In this document: one piece after another, positions 56,234-64,000 of the stretch
Layout of the letters: each line of letters starts with the position of its first letter
Position numbering within the stretch: position 1 is the first letter of the stretch
Assembly: GCF_900115175.1 (NCBI RefSeq)
Contig: NZ_FOYV01000001.1
Span: forward strand, 1,736,001 to 1,800,000
Direction of reading: 5' to 3'
Length of the DNA: 64,000 nt
DNA from: Marinobacter gudaonensis
GTDB taxonomy: Bacteria; Pseudomonadota; Gammaproteobacteria; Pseudomonadales; Oleiphilaceae
Program-made: the position numbers and the translations under genes
The notes under the pieces: generated by a model
Told to the model about the DNA's origin: nothing
The model's database searches: none
The model's input: only the letters and a program-made list of their open reading frames with translations

Positions 56234-57610
56234 CTACGGGTCGCCAAGTGCACAGGTGCGAAAGCCGGTATACGCATCATTGCGCAGCGGCAGATAGGCC
56301 TGGCGATAGGTACCGCGTATCAGGCAGGACGACGTGGCGCAGCTGCCGCCACGGGTTACCTTGTGGTCGCCGAACTGAAGGGTGGACATGAACGGATACA
56401 CATCCACCTTGAAGCCGTCGTACGGGAAGAACTGACTGCTGGTCCACTCCCAGACGGTACCCGTCATCTGTCTGCAGCCGAAGGGGCTGTCGCCCTCGGG
56501 GTAATCGGTGACGGGATTCTGGGCCATGGCCCGACCGTCGAGATCGGCCCTGCGGTCGTCCGGCGTGTCATTACCCCAGGGGAAACGACGTGCAGGCCCG
56601 CCCGGTCGGTTGCCAAGCGCCGCCACCTCCCATTCAAACTCGGTGGGCAGCCGTCGACCGGCCCAGTGACAGTAGGCCTCGGCCTCCCAGAAAGTCACGT
56701 GGGTGACCGGAGCCTCCGGATTCAGCAACTGCCACTGATCGAACAGCCGTTCCTGCCACTGACCCTCGTGCCAGCGCCAGTAAAGGGGGTGCTTCGGAGT
56801 CCGCATCAACGGTTCAGCACTGCCATGGACCAGGGCCACATCGGTCTCAGTCTGCAACCATTTGCGCCCCCCGAACGACCACAGCTCGGGCCGACGATAG
56901 CCACCGTCCTCGACGAATTCCCGGAACTCGCGGTTGCTGACCAGATGTTTCGAGATGGCAAACGCGTCCAGGCGAACCTTGAAGGCCGGCTTTTCATTGT
57001 CGAAAGCAAAGTCTTCACCGGCATAGGCCTCCGACTCGCCCGGCATGCCGATGAGCCACTCGCCGGCCGGAATCGTGACATCACCACCCTGCCCCTCGCC
57101 AGGTGCCGGCCGATAGCAGTCGGTGCCCGGCGGCGCCGGATAACCCACCGTCTGACGACACCAGATCAGCGACTCGATGTGCATGTTCTGGTGGTAAATA
57201 GCGTACCGGTACAGATAACGGGCCTGGTCGGTCAGCGGCTGGGTCCGGATGCGTTCGGCCACCCGGTCGTAGATCAGGTTGAAGTAGGCCAGGGTCTGCT
57301 CCCGCCCGGGGAACAGCTCGCGGTTCCACCGGTCCCGATGCTCCACGTGGAAGGAATCCCACAGATCGTCCATGGAAGGATCGACGCTGGGGGTGCCGTC
57401 CAGCAGATTGAACACGAAGACCTCGTAGAAGAAAGCGGCGTGGCCCATCTCCCACAGAGGCGGATTGACGCCGGGATGGTAGGGTACGTCCAATGCCGAT
57501 TCAGGCAGGGAGGTCACCAGGGCCTCGGTACGCTTCCGGGTCCACTCCAGCTGGCTCAGCAGCTCGGCTCTGGCTTCGTCGATTCGCTCTATCGTGGTCA
57601 TATCACCCAT
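56234..57610 (-). CDS. EgtB/SenA-type non-heme iron enzyme (DinB plus formylglycine-enzyme-like domains)
   Basis: 458 residues. N-terminal DinB_2 helical domain with the iron-binding three-His set: H57 (WEMGHAAFF) and H140/H144 (YAIYHQNMHIESLIW), a spacing like that of EgtB (H51, H134, H138). C-terminal SUMF1/FGE-type domain (about 175-458) with RLPTEFEWEVAALGNRPGG, GTVWEWTSSQFFPYDGF, TRGGSCATSS and RNDAYTGFRTC. Such proteins form C-S or C-Se bonds on hercynine (ergothioneine or selenoneine synthesis). PPLWEMGHAAFF is closer to SenA than to classical EgtB, but no egtD or senB neighbour is seen. ATG 57610 has GAGGTGG upstream; ATG 57601 is also possible. Confidence 0.78.
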   Translation of the reverse strand: MGDMTTIERIDEARAELLSQLEWTRKRTEALVTSLPESALDVPYHPGVNPPLWEMGHAAFFYEVFVFNLLDGTPSVDPSMDDLWDSFHVEHRDRWNRELFPGREQTLAYFNLIYDRVAERIRTQPLTDQARYLYRYAIYHQNMHIESLIWCRQTVGYPAPPGTDCYRPAPGEGQGGDVTIPAGEWLIGMPGESEAYAGEDFAFDNEKPAFKVRLDAFAISKHLVSNREFREFVEDGGYRRPELWSFGGRKWLQTETDVALVHGSAEPLMRTPKHPLYWRWHEGQWQERLFDQWQLLNPEAPVTHVTFWEAEAYCHWAGRRLPTEFEWEVAALGNRPGGPARRFPWGNDTPDDRRADLDGRAMAQNPVTDYPEGDSPFGCRQMTGTVWEWTSSQFFPYDGFKVDVYPFMSTLQFGDHKVTRGGSCATSSCLIRGTYRQAYLPLRNDAYTGFRTCALGDP

Positions 57611-57751
57611 CATCCACCTCAACCTGACTGCCCATCAGCATAACAGACAGCGAAAAACGGACGCCAAACCAATTCAACCGGTCTTCTGCAAAAGCTGGGG
57701 TTTACGGACAGACAGCGCCATCGGATCGGATCCGCCATCAGCTGCGTCCGC

Positions 57752-59575
57752 TCAGACCCAGACCATCAGGATCAGGGGAGTGGCCACCAGGGTGACGATC
57801 ACCGAAAGCGGCAAGCCCAGGCGCCAGTAGTCGCCGAAACGATACCCGCCAGGCTCCATGACCAGAGCATTGGACTGGTGCCCGACCGGCGTCAGGAAGG
57901 CGCATGAGGCACCGATGGCCACGGCCATCAGCAGCGCATCGGACGACACATTCAACTGGCTGGCAATGCTGAGGGCTATGGGAGCCACCAGGATGGCCGC
58001 TGCCGCATTGTTAACGACATTCGACAGCAGCATGGTGCCTGCCAGCACAATGGAAATCACCAGCCAGGGCTCACTGCCGGAGCCGAGCTCAAGCATCCAG
58101 GACGCAATCAGGCTGGCCGCCCCGGTGCTCTCCAGGGCCTGTCCGACCGGAATCATGGCCGCCAGCAGGACAATCACCGGCCAGTCAATCGCGCGGTAGG
58201 CTTCCTGGTGGCTGAGCACACCGGTGAGCACCATCACGACGGCGCAGGCCACCAGCGCCACCGGAGGCGACAGCCAACCGGCGACAATCAGGGTGATGGC
58301 GGCCAGGAACAGCCCGCCGGAGAGCAGGCCACTGCGCTCCTGGCCGAATCGCAGACCGCGCTCCGCCAGTGGCAGGCACCCCAGGTTCTGCAGCGTCGCC
58401 CGCAGAGTCTGCTCATGTCCCTGGACCAGCAGGATGTCCCCGGACTGGAATCGGATATCACCCAGCCGTTTCTCCAGTCGCTGCCCCTGTCTGGCCACGG
58501 CAACAATGTTCAGCCCCCGCTGCTCCCGAAGGTTCAGGCGGTTTGCCGTCTGACCGATCAGCACGGACTCGGGCGCAATCACCGCCTCCAGCAGACGGAC
58601 GTCCCCCTCTGCCAGAGCCGGCTCTTCGGGCTCGTCTGCCGAGTCCCCGTCGCCTTCCGGGTCATCGGCCTCGTCCTCCTCTGCTCCGGCAACGTTGGCA
58701 AGCTCCAGCTGGGTCTTGTCCAGAAACTCCTGCAACGCGTCGGTGCCGGCTTCCACCAGCAGCAGGTCGCCGCCGCGCAGCACGGAAAAGGTCGTCGGCG
58801 CCAGGTTACGCTTGCCATCCCGGATCAGCGCCAGCACCACCACGTCCTCCTCGGCATCGGCGCCGGTCAGGAGATTGTGCAGGGTAGCGCCGGCGTGGGA
58901 GGAATCCTCGGGTACCCGCAGCTCGGTCACGTAATCGCCGACGCTGAACAGCTTGCCACCGTCGTCGGCCTTGCCACGCCTTGGCGTCAGTCGCCAGCCA
59001 ATCAGCGTAATAAAGCCAATCCCGGCCAGGGTGATGGCCACGCCAACCGGCGCAAAGTCGAACATGCCGAAAGACCCGGCCTCACGATAACTGGCAATGA
59101 TGATGTTGGGCGGGGTGCCGATCAGGGTCATGGTGCCGCCCAGCAGCGATCCGAACGCCAGGGGCATCAGCAGTACCGAGGGCGAGCGCCCGGCCTCGCG
59201 GGACATCCACACGGCCACCGGCATCAGCAACGCCAGGGCACCCACGTTGTTGATGAACCCCGAGCACAGGGCCACAACCGAGGTCAGCATCAGGACCTGC
59301 AGCGTCGGCCGGTGGCCAACCTTGCCCAGCAAACGTGCAAGACGGTCAACCACCCCACCATTCACCAGGCCCTGGCTGATCACCAGAACCGCCGCCACGG
59401 TGACCACGGCCGGGTGCCCAAAGCCATCGAACAGCCGGTCGGTGGGAACAATGCCGGCGACGGCCACCGCAAGCAGAGCGAGCAGGGCCACCAGATCAAA
59501 GCGGATCCGGTTCCAGACAAACAACGCCAGGGCGCTGGCCAGTACCGAGAAGATGATTATCTGATTGGCGGTCAC
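57752..59575 (-). CDS. SLC13/DASS-type permease with two TrkA-C domains
   Basis: 607 residues, GTG start with AGGGAG upstream; the longer in-frame extension to 59980 overlaps the VpsR-like gene and lacks membrane character. About 11-12 helices in two halves (FSVLASALALFVWNRIRFDL and LSPPVALVACAVVMVLTGVL) are separated by two RCK/TrkA-C domains (about 205-290 and 330-420), joined by an acidic insert EEDEADDPEGDGDSADEPEE. Family members move divalent anions such as sulfate or dicarboxylates with Na+ or protons. The acidic insert is unusual but low complexity. Confidence 0.82.
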   Translation of the reverse strand: MTANQIIIFSVLASALALFVWNRIRFDLVALLALLAVAVAGIVPTDRLFDGFGHPAVVTVAAVLVISQGLVNGGVVDRLARLLGKVGHRPTLQVLMLTSVVALCSGFINNVGALALLMPVAVWMSREAGRSPSVLLMPLAFGSLLGGTMTLIGTPPNIIIASYREAGSFGMFDFAPVGVAITLAGIGFITLIGWRLTPRRGKADDGGKLFSVGDYVTELRVPEDSSHAGATLHNLLTGADAEEDVVVLALIRDGKRNLAPTTFSVLRGGDLLLVEAGTDALQEFLDKTQLELANVAGAEEDEADDPEGDGDSADEPEEPALAEGDVRLLEAVIAPESVLIGQTANRLNLREQRGLNIVAVARQGQRLEKRLGDIRFQSGDILLVQGHEQTLRATLQNLGCLPLAERGLRFGQERSGLLSGGLFLAAITLIVAGWLSPPVALVACAVVMVLTGVLSHQEAYRAIDWPVIVLLAAMIPVGQALESTGAASLIASWMLELGSGSEPWLVISIVLAGTMLLSNVVNNAAAAILVAPIALSIASQLNVSSDALLMAVAIGASCAFLTPVGHQSNALVMEPGGYRFGDYWRLGLPLSVIVTLVATPLILMVWV

Positions 59576-59871
59576 ACGGACTCCCTGGTGATCATCCCGT
59601 TTGACGGCCGCGACACCCGGTGCCGGGCCTGTGTCGGCAAACTTTACAGGAAACGCCGAAGTTCGACAGCGCCGGCTCATAACCGACTGAATCGGCAACA
59701 CCTGTTTGAACTGGCATATAACCTGTATAGCAGTTAACAGGAGTATTTTGCCTGTTTCCCCCAGCCGTTTGCGGTCACAGGGCAGTGATCGGATCGAGCC
59801 GTTCCGGTAGCACCAACCTTTACTGAACGCTGTGCAGTCCGTTTTCCCGACCCCTTCGCAGGAGAGTCGCC

Positions 59872-61251
59872 ATGGAGGAAAAACGACCGCTCGTTTGGTT
59901 GTCGGCGGCATACCCGGATTTTCTCGCCAGCGAGCCCGTGTTCCGTGGCTGGCGACTGCTGTATTACTCATTAAAGCCAATGCCGGACAGCTTCGGGAGC
60001 GCCATGCCGGACATCAACCCGGAAGCCAGAGTCGGAGTATTTGACACCAGCGCACTGGCGTCAGACGCCCTGGCAGCGCTCGAAAAAATTCTCGAGTACC
60101 TCCCTCTGGAACGGTGGGTTGCCATTGTCGAAGCCGACCAGCTTCGCAACCCCGAGCTGCGCCGCCTGATTCAACGATTCTGTTCCGATTACCACACCCG
60201 GCCACTGCGGCCTCAGCGCCTTGGCGCGTTTATCGGACACCTGTGGGGCATGTCCGTGCTGCAGGCAAGCCTCCCGGATACCCGGTCGGGCACCTACCAC
60301 AACTGTGCACTTGTCGGTAACTCGCCGGGTATCGTGAGGGTCCGGAACTTACTGCAACGGTTTGCCCAAACCGACGAGCCGGTACACATCGATGGTGAAA
60401 ACGGCACCGGCAAGGAGGCGGCGGCCAAGTACATCCACGGGCTCTCGGCGAGACGGGGCAAGCCCCTGGTGGTGGTAAACTGCGCCGCCCTACCGCCGTC
60501 ACTGACCCAGAATGAGCTCTTCGGTCATGAAAAAGGGGCCTTCACCCACGCCATGAGCGCCCAGAAAGGGCGGATTGAGGCAGCCCAAGGCGGCACCCTG
60601 CTTCTGATGGGCATTGATGAACTTTCAACCGAGCAGCAATCCGCCATTCTCCGCTTCCTGCAGGAGGGTGTCATCGAGCGGCTGGGCTCCACTCACCCGA
60701 TACGGATCGATACCCGGCTGATCGCCACCAGCACCCGCCCTCTGGACCAACTGGTTGAGGTGGGAGCCTTCCGGAGTGACGTGTTTTACCGGCTGGGGAG
60801 CCTGCATGTTCGCATGCCCCCGCTCCGGGAACGCCGGATGGACCTTCCGGCACTGGTTACCGGCCTGTTGTCGGCGACTGCCTCGGGAGGACGCGGCCTT
60901 CGTCTCACTGATTCGGCCATGGTCTCCCTGACCGAGCACGCCTGGCCCGGCAATCTCCGCGAGCTCCAGAACCGCCTGGGGCAGGCGCTGCTGCTCAGCG
61001 AAGGGCCCCGCATTGAGCCCCAGGATCTTGGTTTTCCCGTCGCCACCGAGAACGCTCGAACAGAACTTTCCCTCGATGCTTTCCGTTCCCGGGCCGACCG
61101 TGAAGCGATCTCGGTCAGTCTTGCCCTGGCCCGGAACAACGTCTCGGCAGCCGCAAGACTGCTCAGGATCTCACGGGTCTCGATGTACCGGCTGATGGAA
61201 AAACACCAGTTGCACCACGGAAAAGCGGGGTGGAACACAGGACGCGAGTAA
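59872..61251 (+). CDS. VpsR-like enhancer-binding-type regulator
   Basis: 459 residues. Receiver-like N-terminal VpsR domain (about 1-135; no canonical phospho-Asp seen), AAA+ domain with Walker A HIDGENGTGKEAAAKYI, and C-terminal Fis-type helix-turn-helix (NVSAAARLLRISRVSMYRLM). The GAFTGA loop reads GAFTHA and the Walker B region reads GGTLLLMGIDEL instead of LFLDEI, so sigma-54 contact and ATP hydrolysis are doubtful; VpsR of Vibrio also departs from the canonical pattern. Start has GCAGGAGAG upstream. The outer-membrane protein gene begins 13 bp after its stop, so both are probably one transcript. Confidence 0.82.
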   Translation: MEEKRPLVWLSAAYPDFLASEPVFRGWRLLYYSLKPMPDSFGSAMPDINPEARVGVFDTSALASDALAALEKILEYLPLERWVAIVEADQLRNPELRRLIQRFCSDYHTRPLRPQRLGAFIGHLWGMSVLQASLPDTRSGTYHNCALVGNSPGIVRVRNLLQRFAQTDEPVHIDGENGTGKEAAAKYIHGLSARRGKPLVVVNCAALPPSLTQNELFGHEKGAFTHAMSAQKGRIEAAQGGTLLLMGIDELSTEQQSAILRFLQEGVIERLGSTHPIRIDTRLIATSTRPLDQLVEVGAFRSDVFYRLGSLHVRMPPLRERRMDLPALVTGLLSATASGGRGLRLTDSAMVSLTEHAWPGNLRELQNRLGQALLLSEGPRIEPQDLGFPVATENARTELSLDAFRSRADREAISVSLALARNNVSAAARLLRISRVSMYRLMEKHQLHHGKAGWNTGRE

Positions 61252-61264
61252 AGGAGAGTGATCA

Positions 61265-62341
61265 ATGAACAGCACAGCGCTCTATCTGCTACCGGTGTTA
61301 ACCGTCGCCTTCGCGTTGCCGGCGGCGTCGGAGGAGGCGAGCGACGGCGCCAGCGCCGCGGCACAGTCGGCTGCAAACACCACCCGCCAGGGCGGACAGG
61401 ATCAGGCCACCGACATTGCCTCGATAACCGTGGACCGGGGTATCGTCACCCGTCCCGGGCGCCTGACCATCGAGCCCTCCTTCTCCTACGCACACAGTAA
61501 CTCGACGCAAGTCGCCGTTGAGGGATACACCGTGATACCCGCCCTGCTGGTGGGCCTGATCAATATCTCCGAGATACAGCGGGACGTTCTGGTGGGCGCG
61601 CTGTCCCTGAAGTACGGTTTTACCAGCCGCTTCGAGGCGTCGCTGCGAGTGCCCTACCTCAAGATTGACGAGGATCTGCGGGAGCGGGAGGCCTTTCAGG
61701 GCACCCCGGTTGATACGCTGCGCGAGTCCTCCGGTGACGGACTGGGCGATGTCGAACTGGCATTCCGTTACCAGATCAATGACGGGCTGGACGGCTGGCC
61801 CTACATTATTGGCGTGATTCGCGCGAAAGCGCCCACGGGCGAGGGACCCTACGACGTGGATCGGGAGACCATTGTCGACAGCCAGGGCAATCCTATCGGG
61901 GTGGAGCTGGCCGAACGGCCAACGGGCTCCGGATACTGGGCCTTCGAACCCGGGTTGTCCTTTATCTACCCGTCGGACCCTGCGGTCCTGTTTGGCAACC
62001 TCAGCTATGTCTGGACCCGGGAAGAGAACGAGGGACCGGACAATGGTGGCAAGGTTGATGCTGGCGACGTGATCCGGTTCGGGTTCGGAATGGGCTTCGC
62101 ATTCAACGAGCGGACCTCCTTCAGCCTGAGTTACGACCACTCGATCATTCGCAAGACAGCTATTGAACTGGACAACAACCTGTTCGATGCCAACTTCGAC
62201 CGGATCCACGTTGGCACCCTGTCGTTCGGACTGTCCCAGCGACTGTCACCGGATGCCAGCCTGAACCTCTCGGTCGGTGTCGGCGTTACCGACAGCGCCC
62301 CAAACACCGAGATCACGCTGCGGCTGCCGTTCAGCCTCTGA
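61265..62341 (+). CDS. Outer-membrane beta-barrel protein (transporter-like)
   Basis: 358 residues. Signal peptide (LLPVLTVAFALPAASE, cleavage near residue 22), then a low-complexity segment and beta-strand-rich sequence (GRLTIEPSFSYAHSNSTQVA, LVGALSLKYGFTSRFEASLR, GGKVDAGDVIRFGFGMGFAF, DRIHVGTLSFGLSQRLSPDA) ending ITLRLPFSL. It resembles the phenol-degradation-locus MetA-like outer-membrane family. Not a classical FapF, but like FapF it accompanies a C39 peptidase and small secreted proteins. AAAGGAGAG precedes the ATG. Confidence 0.78.
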   Translation: MNSTALYLLPVLTVAFALPAASEEASDGASAAAQSAANTTRQGGQDQATDIASITVDRGIVTRPGRLTIEPSFSYAHSNSTQVAVEGYTVIPALLVGLINISEIQRDVLVGALSLKYGFTSRFEASLRVPYLKIDEDLREREAFQGTPVDTLRESSGDGLGDVELAFRYQINDGLDGWPYIIGVIRAKAPTGEGPYDVDRETIVDSQGNPIGVELAERPTGSGYWAFEPGLSFIYPSDPAVLFGNLSYVWTREENEGPDNGGKVDAGDVIRFGFGMGFAFNERTSFSLSYDHSIIRKTAIELDNNLFDANFDRIHVGTLSFGLSQRLSPDASLNLSVGVGVTDSAPNTEITLRLPFSL

Positions 62342-62348
62342 GGACCGA

Positions 62349-62891
62349 TCAGGGCATGACCGGAATGGAACCACGGATACCGTGGGGCAATCTGTACATG
62401 GCGCCCAGGTTATTCAGCTCAATGTTCAGCTGCTGCAGGCTCTGGATAACGGTACCGTTGACGCGGTTCTGGATCACCGTCATCCACTGACCGGCATTCA
62501 CCTGGCTGGAGACACCCGAACCGGCTCCCACCGCGGGAGAAGGCGTGCCTGGCTGCGAAGAGGTCACAATGGCGGCGTTACCCGTTGGCAGCGCGTTTGC
62601 CAGAGCCTGCTCGACTCTTGCGGCGATCCGGCCCGCGTCCACCGCCTTATTCAGGTCTGGAATGGTCAGCCGGTTGAGGATCAGAATCTTCCCATCAATG
62701 GCGACCCGTTGCTCAAGCCCGATGCTGATCTGCAGATTGTCGAGGCCCACGAACCCGCCGCGAAGCATGGCTAGCTCCGTGTCGGAAAGGGGCAAACCCG
62801 CGTCTTCCGGCCAGGTTGCGTTGGCGCCCCCGGCGATGGCACATGAAAGAACCCACGCTGACAGTATTCTTGAAGACAAGCCGACATTCAT
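62349..62891 (-). CDS. Secreted protein with GG-type leader motif (C39 locus, P1)
   Basis: 180 residues, not recognised as a named family. Signal peptide residues 1-25 (IAGGANA cut), then GLPLSDTELAMLRGGF (residues 32-47), which resembles the LSxxEL..xxGG leader cut by C39 peptidases (GG at 45-46). The middle is beta-rich (LDNLQISIGLEQRVAIDGKI), followed by a Gly/Ser/Pro linker and a C-terminal motif TVIQNRVNGTVIQSLQQLNI (residues 138-157). The same motif closes the other secreted protein of the locus (P2). ATG 62891 with GGGAG upstream follows the peptidase stop by 2 bp; ATG 62918 lacks a ribosome site. Confidence 0.72.
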   Translation of the reverse strand: MNVGLSSRILSAWVLSCAIAGGANATWPEDAGLPLSDTELAMLRGGFVGLDNLQISIGLEQRVAIDGKILILNRLTIPDLNKAVDAGRIAARVEQALANALPTGNAAIVTSSQPGTPSPAVGAGSGVSSQVNAGQWMTVIQNRVNGTVIQSLQQLNIELNNLGAMYRLPHGIRGSIPVMP

Positions 62892-62893
62892 CG

Positions 62894-63589
62894 TCACCAC
62901 TCCCTGGATGAGGGCCAATACGGCAAGCTATGGCCAATCGTTGACGGTTCCTGGGCGCTGGAGAGCGGCGCTCGGGCGATACCAGACCAGTCGCCAGCCA
63001 GCAGGAAACTGGCTCGTCCCTGCTCAAGGTGACTGCGTATGACAAACGCAGCACCATCCCAGTGTTCCAGAAACTCCGTTTTGCTGTACTCCTTGAGACC
63101 GCGGGCGGGGTCACCCACCAGCACCGCGTTGTCACTGATGCCCTTGATAATCACGAAGTGGCGGTAGCCGTCAAAACTGACCAGCACGATGACCGGCAAC
63201 CGGACTTTCGTGCGCAGCCCATCGAGTGGCATCCGGAAACCATCCGCCCTGTACCCACGCTGTTCCAGATACCGTTTCATATCGAGCATGGAGAAACCTT
63301 CCTGCCGGACCTTCTCGAGGTTGGCAACCTCAAACATGCCCGTGAACACGTCCTGCTCCGACACCGGGTCGTTATAGTGATAGGTCAACAGAGAGGCGAG
63401 AGCGGCAGATCCACAGCTGAAATCGAACTGCTGACGCATGACGGAGCGGAATCGCTGAGCCTGAAAGCTGGTGACCGGCACCTCCAGGCTGCCAGCAATA
63501 CCCGGCACCGCGACGGTTCCGCCGTGGGCCGGGGGCCAAAGCGCCAGCAAAGCCCCCAGGCCTGCCGCCATCAAGACCTTGGACACCAT
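62894..63589 (-). CDS. Periplasmic C39 family peptidase (FapD-like)
   Basis: 231 residues with a signal peptide (residues 1 to about 24). Papain-like C39 catalytic set: Cys59 in RQQFDFSCGSAALASLL with a preceding Gln, His144 in SFDGYRHFVIIKG, and Asp160 in VLVGDPARGL. C39 domains cut after Gly-Gly in leader peptides; here the domain is free and exported, as in FapD of the Fap amyloid system, rather than fused to an ABC exporter. It lies between the two small secreted proteins in one minus-strand operon, so these are its likely substrates. GGGGAGG ribosome site at the ATG. Confidence 0.82.
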   Translation of the reverse strand: MVSKVLMAAGLGALLALWPPAHGGTVAVPGIAGSLEVPVTSFQAQRFRSVMRQQFDFSCGSAALASLLTYHYNDPVSEQDVFTGMFEVANLEKVRQEGFSMLDMKRYLEQRGYRADGFRMPLDGLRTKVRLPVIVLVSFDGYRHFVIIKGISDNAVLVGDPARGLKEYSKTEFLEHWDGAAFVIRSHLEQGRASFLLAGDWSGIARAPLSSAQEPSTIGHSLPYWPSSREW

Positions 63590-63603
63590 GGCCCACCTCC
63601 CCG

Positions 63604-63948
63604 CTACTGGTTTATGTGCACGTTGATCTGGGTGCTGTCCTGAATCACCACCTGATTGCCCGTGTTCTGTATCACCGTGGCAATGCCGCTCATGTTCTGG
63701 AACGCCTGGTCCATGATCCGGTTGTCACCGGTGGCGACGTTGCCGCTCAACACGTTGTCACTGACGATGGCATTCTGCTCGGTATCGTTCAGTTGCCACT
63801 GCACCGGCAAGCCCTGTCGGCCGCTGGACTGCTCGAGCTGTTCCGCACTCATGGGGGTCAGGCCAAGCAGCTCCTCCGCCTGGGAAGGCCGTGGATCGCC
63901 GACCAGAATCAACGCAATTGCGAATGCCATTCCGGGAATCCTCGTCAT
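63604..63948 (-). CDS. Small secreted protein with amyloid-like repeats (C39 locus, P2)
   Basis: 114 residues. Signal peptide 1-24 (LILVGDPRPSQA), then GLTPMSAEQLEQSSGRQGL (29-47), an N-terminal motif like that of P1 but with GR instead of GG. The rest is Asn/Gln/Val-rich with beta-strand spacing (SDNVLSGNVATGDNRIMD) and ends with TVIQNTGNQVVIQDSTQINV (residues 91-110), almost superimposable on P1. Sequence character suggests a fibre or surface-layer subunit. AAGGAGG ribosome site. First visible gene of the operon. Confidence 0.72.
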   Translation of the reverse strand: MTRIPGMAFAIALILVGDPRPSQAEELLGLTPMSAEQLEQSSGRQGLPVQWQLNDTEQNAIVSDNVLSGNVATGDNRIMDQAFQNMSGIATVIQNTGNQVVIQDSTQINVHINQ

Positions 63949-63971
63949 GGCATGCCTCCTTGCTGAGAGCT

Positions 63972-63997
63972 GGCCGCACCCCGGAAAGGATGCGGCC
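63972..63997. terminator. Hairpin at the right edge of the window
   Basis: GGCCGCA and TGCGGCC pair over 7 bp around a 12-base loop, 24 bp upstream of the P2 gene. It may end a transcript of the next gene outside the window; no T-run is visible. Confidence 0.35.
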
Positions 63998-64000
63998 GGC

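Noticed and set aside
58208..59737. 509-codon plus-strand frame opposite the SLC13 permease
   Set aside because: Gln/His-rich shadow of a membrane protein gene; no start signal.

Overview
The window is GC-rich, densely coded gammaproteobacterial chromosome and most resembles Marinobacter or a close relative. This rests on gene content, not on a search: a PQQ-linked alcohol-oxidation accessory cluster, a wax ester synthase, a PHA-granule protein, the block ygfB-pepP-ubiH-ubiI / zapA-6S RNA-fau / ilvA-rpiA, and the runs accB-accC-prmA-dusB-fis-purH-purD and ubiE-ubiJ-ubiB-hisI-hisE-tatABC. No tRNA, rRNA, CRISPR array, insertion sequence or prophage was seen.

Layout. 1-8.8 kb: accessory genes of PQQ-dependent alcohol dehydrogenase (cytochrome c PedF, two periplasmic binding proteins, a beta-propeller protein, an ABC exporter pair), an unassigned NitT/TauT-type ABC importer and a LuxR-type response regulator. 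8.9-12.4 kb: the nitric-oxide sensing pair NosP/NahK. 12.5-17.6 kb: a porin and storage-lipid genes (WS/DGAT, alpha/beta hydrolase, PHA-system protein). 17.7-28.8 kb: ubiquinone, histidine, Tat and rRNA-methylation genes, a DUF808 membrane protein, then ubiI-like/ubiH/pepP/ygfB on the minus strand. 29.5-32.7 kb: a zinc-related locus (ZrgA-like protein behind a good Zur-box match, DUF3299 protein, ABC ATPase and permease) lying inside an otherwise conserved block. 32.8-39.3 kb: TIGR02449, zapA, 6S RNA, fau, a 53-residue membrane protein, ilvA, rpiA, an acyl-CoA dehydrogenase and ppa. 39.3-44.2 kb: DUF2333 protein, a LapD-like c-di-GMP protein with degenerate catalytic motifs, and a diguanylate cyclase. 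44.5-53.5 kb: housekeeping run aroQ to purD. 53.6-59.6 kb: lipoprotein hydrolase, two large transporters and an EgtB/SenA-type non-heme iron enzyme. 59.9-64 kb: a VpsR-like regulator, an outer-membrane barrel protein and a convergent three-gene operon encoding a periplasmic C39 peptidase between two small secreted proteins.

Two signals are not explained by ordinary annotation. First, three intergenic elements of about 110 bp (34481-34591, 38317-38424 on the minus strand, 38507-38617) share a core with two small hairpins whose loops read TGGA or GGGA (less regular in the second hairpin of the first copy), enclosed by a 27-30 bp stem. The outer arms differ between copies but remain complementary within each copy, and wobble pairs fit one strand only, which suggests a structured RNA or a self-copying palindromic repeat. 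Second, the 60-64 kb locus looks like a protease-dependent surface or secretion system: the two small exported proteins flanking the C39 peptidase share an N-terminal leader-like motif and a nearly superimposable C-terminal motif, and an outer-membrane barrel and an atypical bEBP (bacterial enhancer-binding protein) regulator sit next to them.

Start sites were chosen by Shine-Dalgarno match, overlap with the upstream gene and position of the first conserved motif; alternatives are given where the choice is open.
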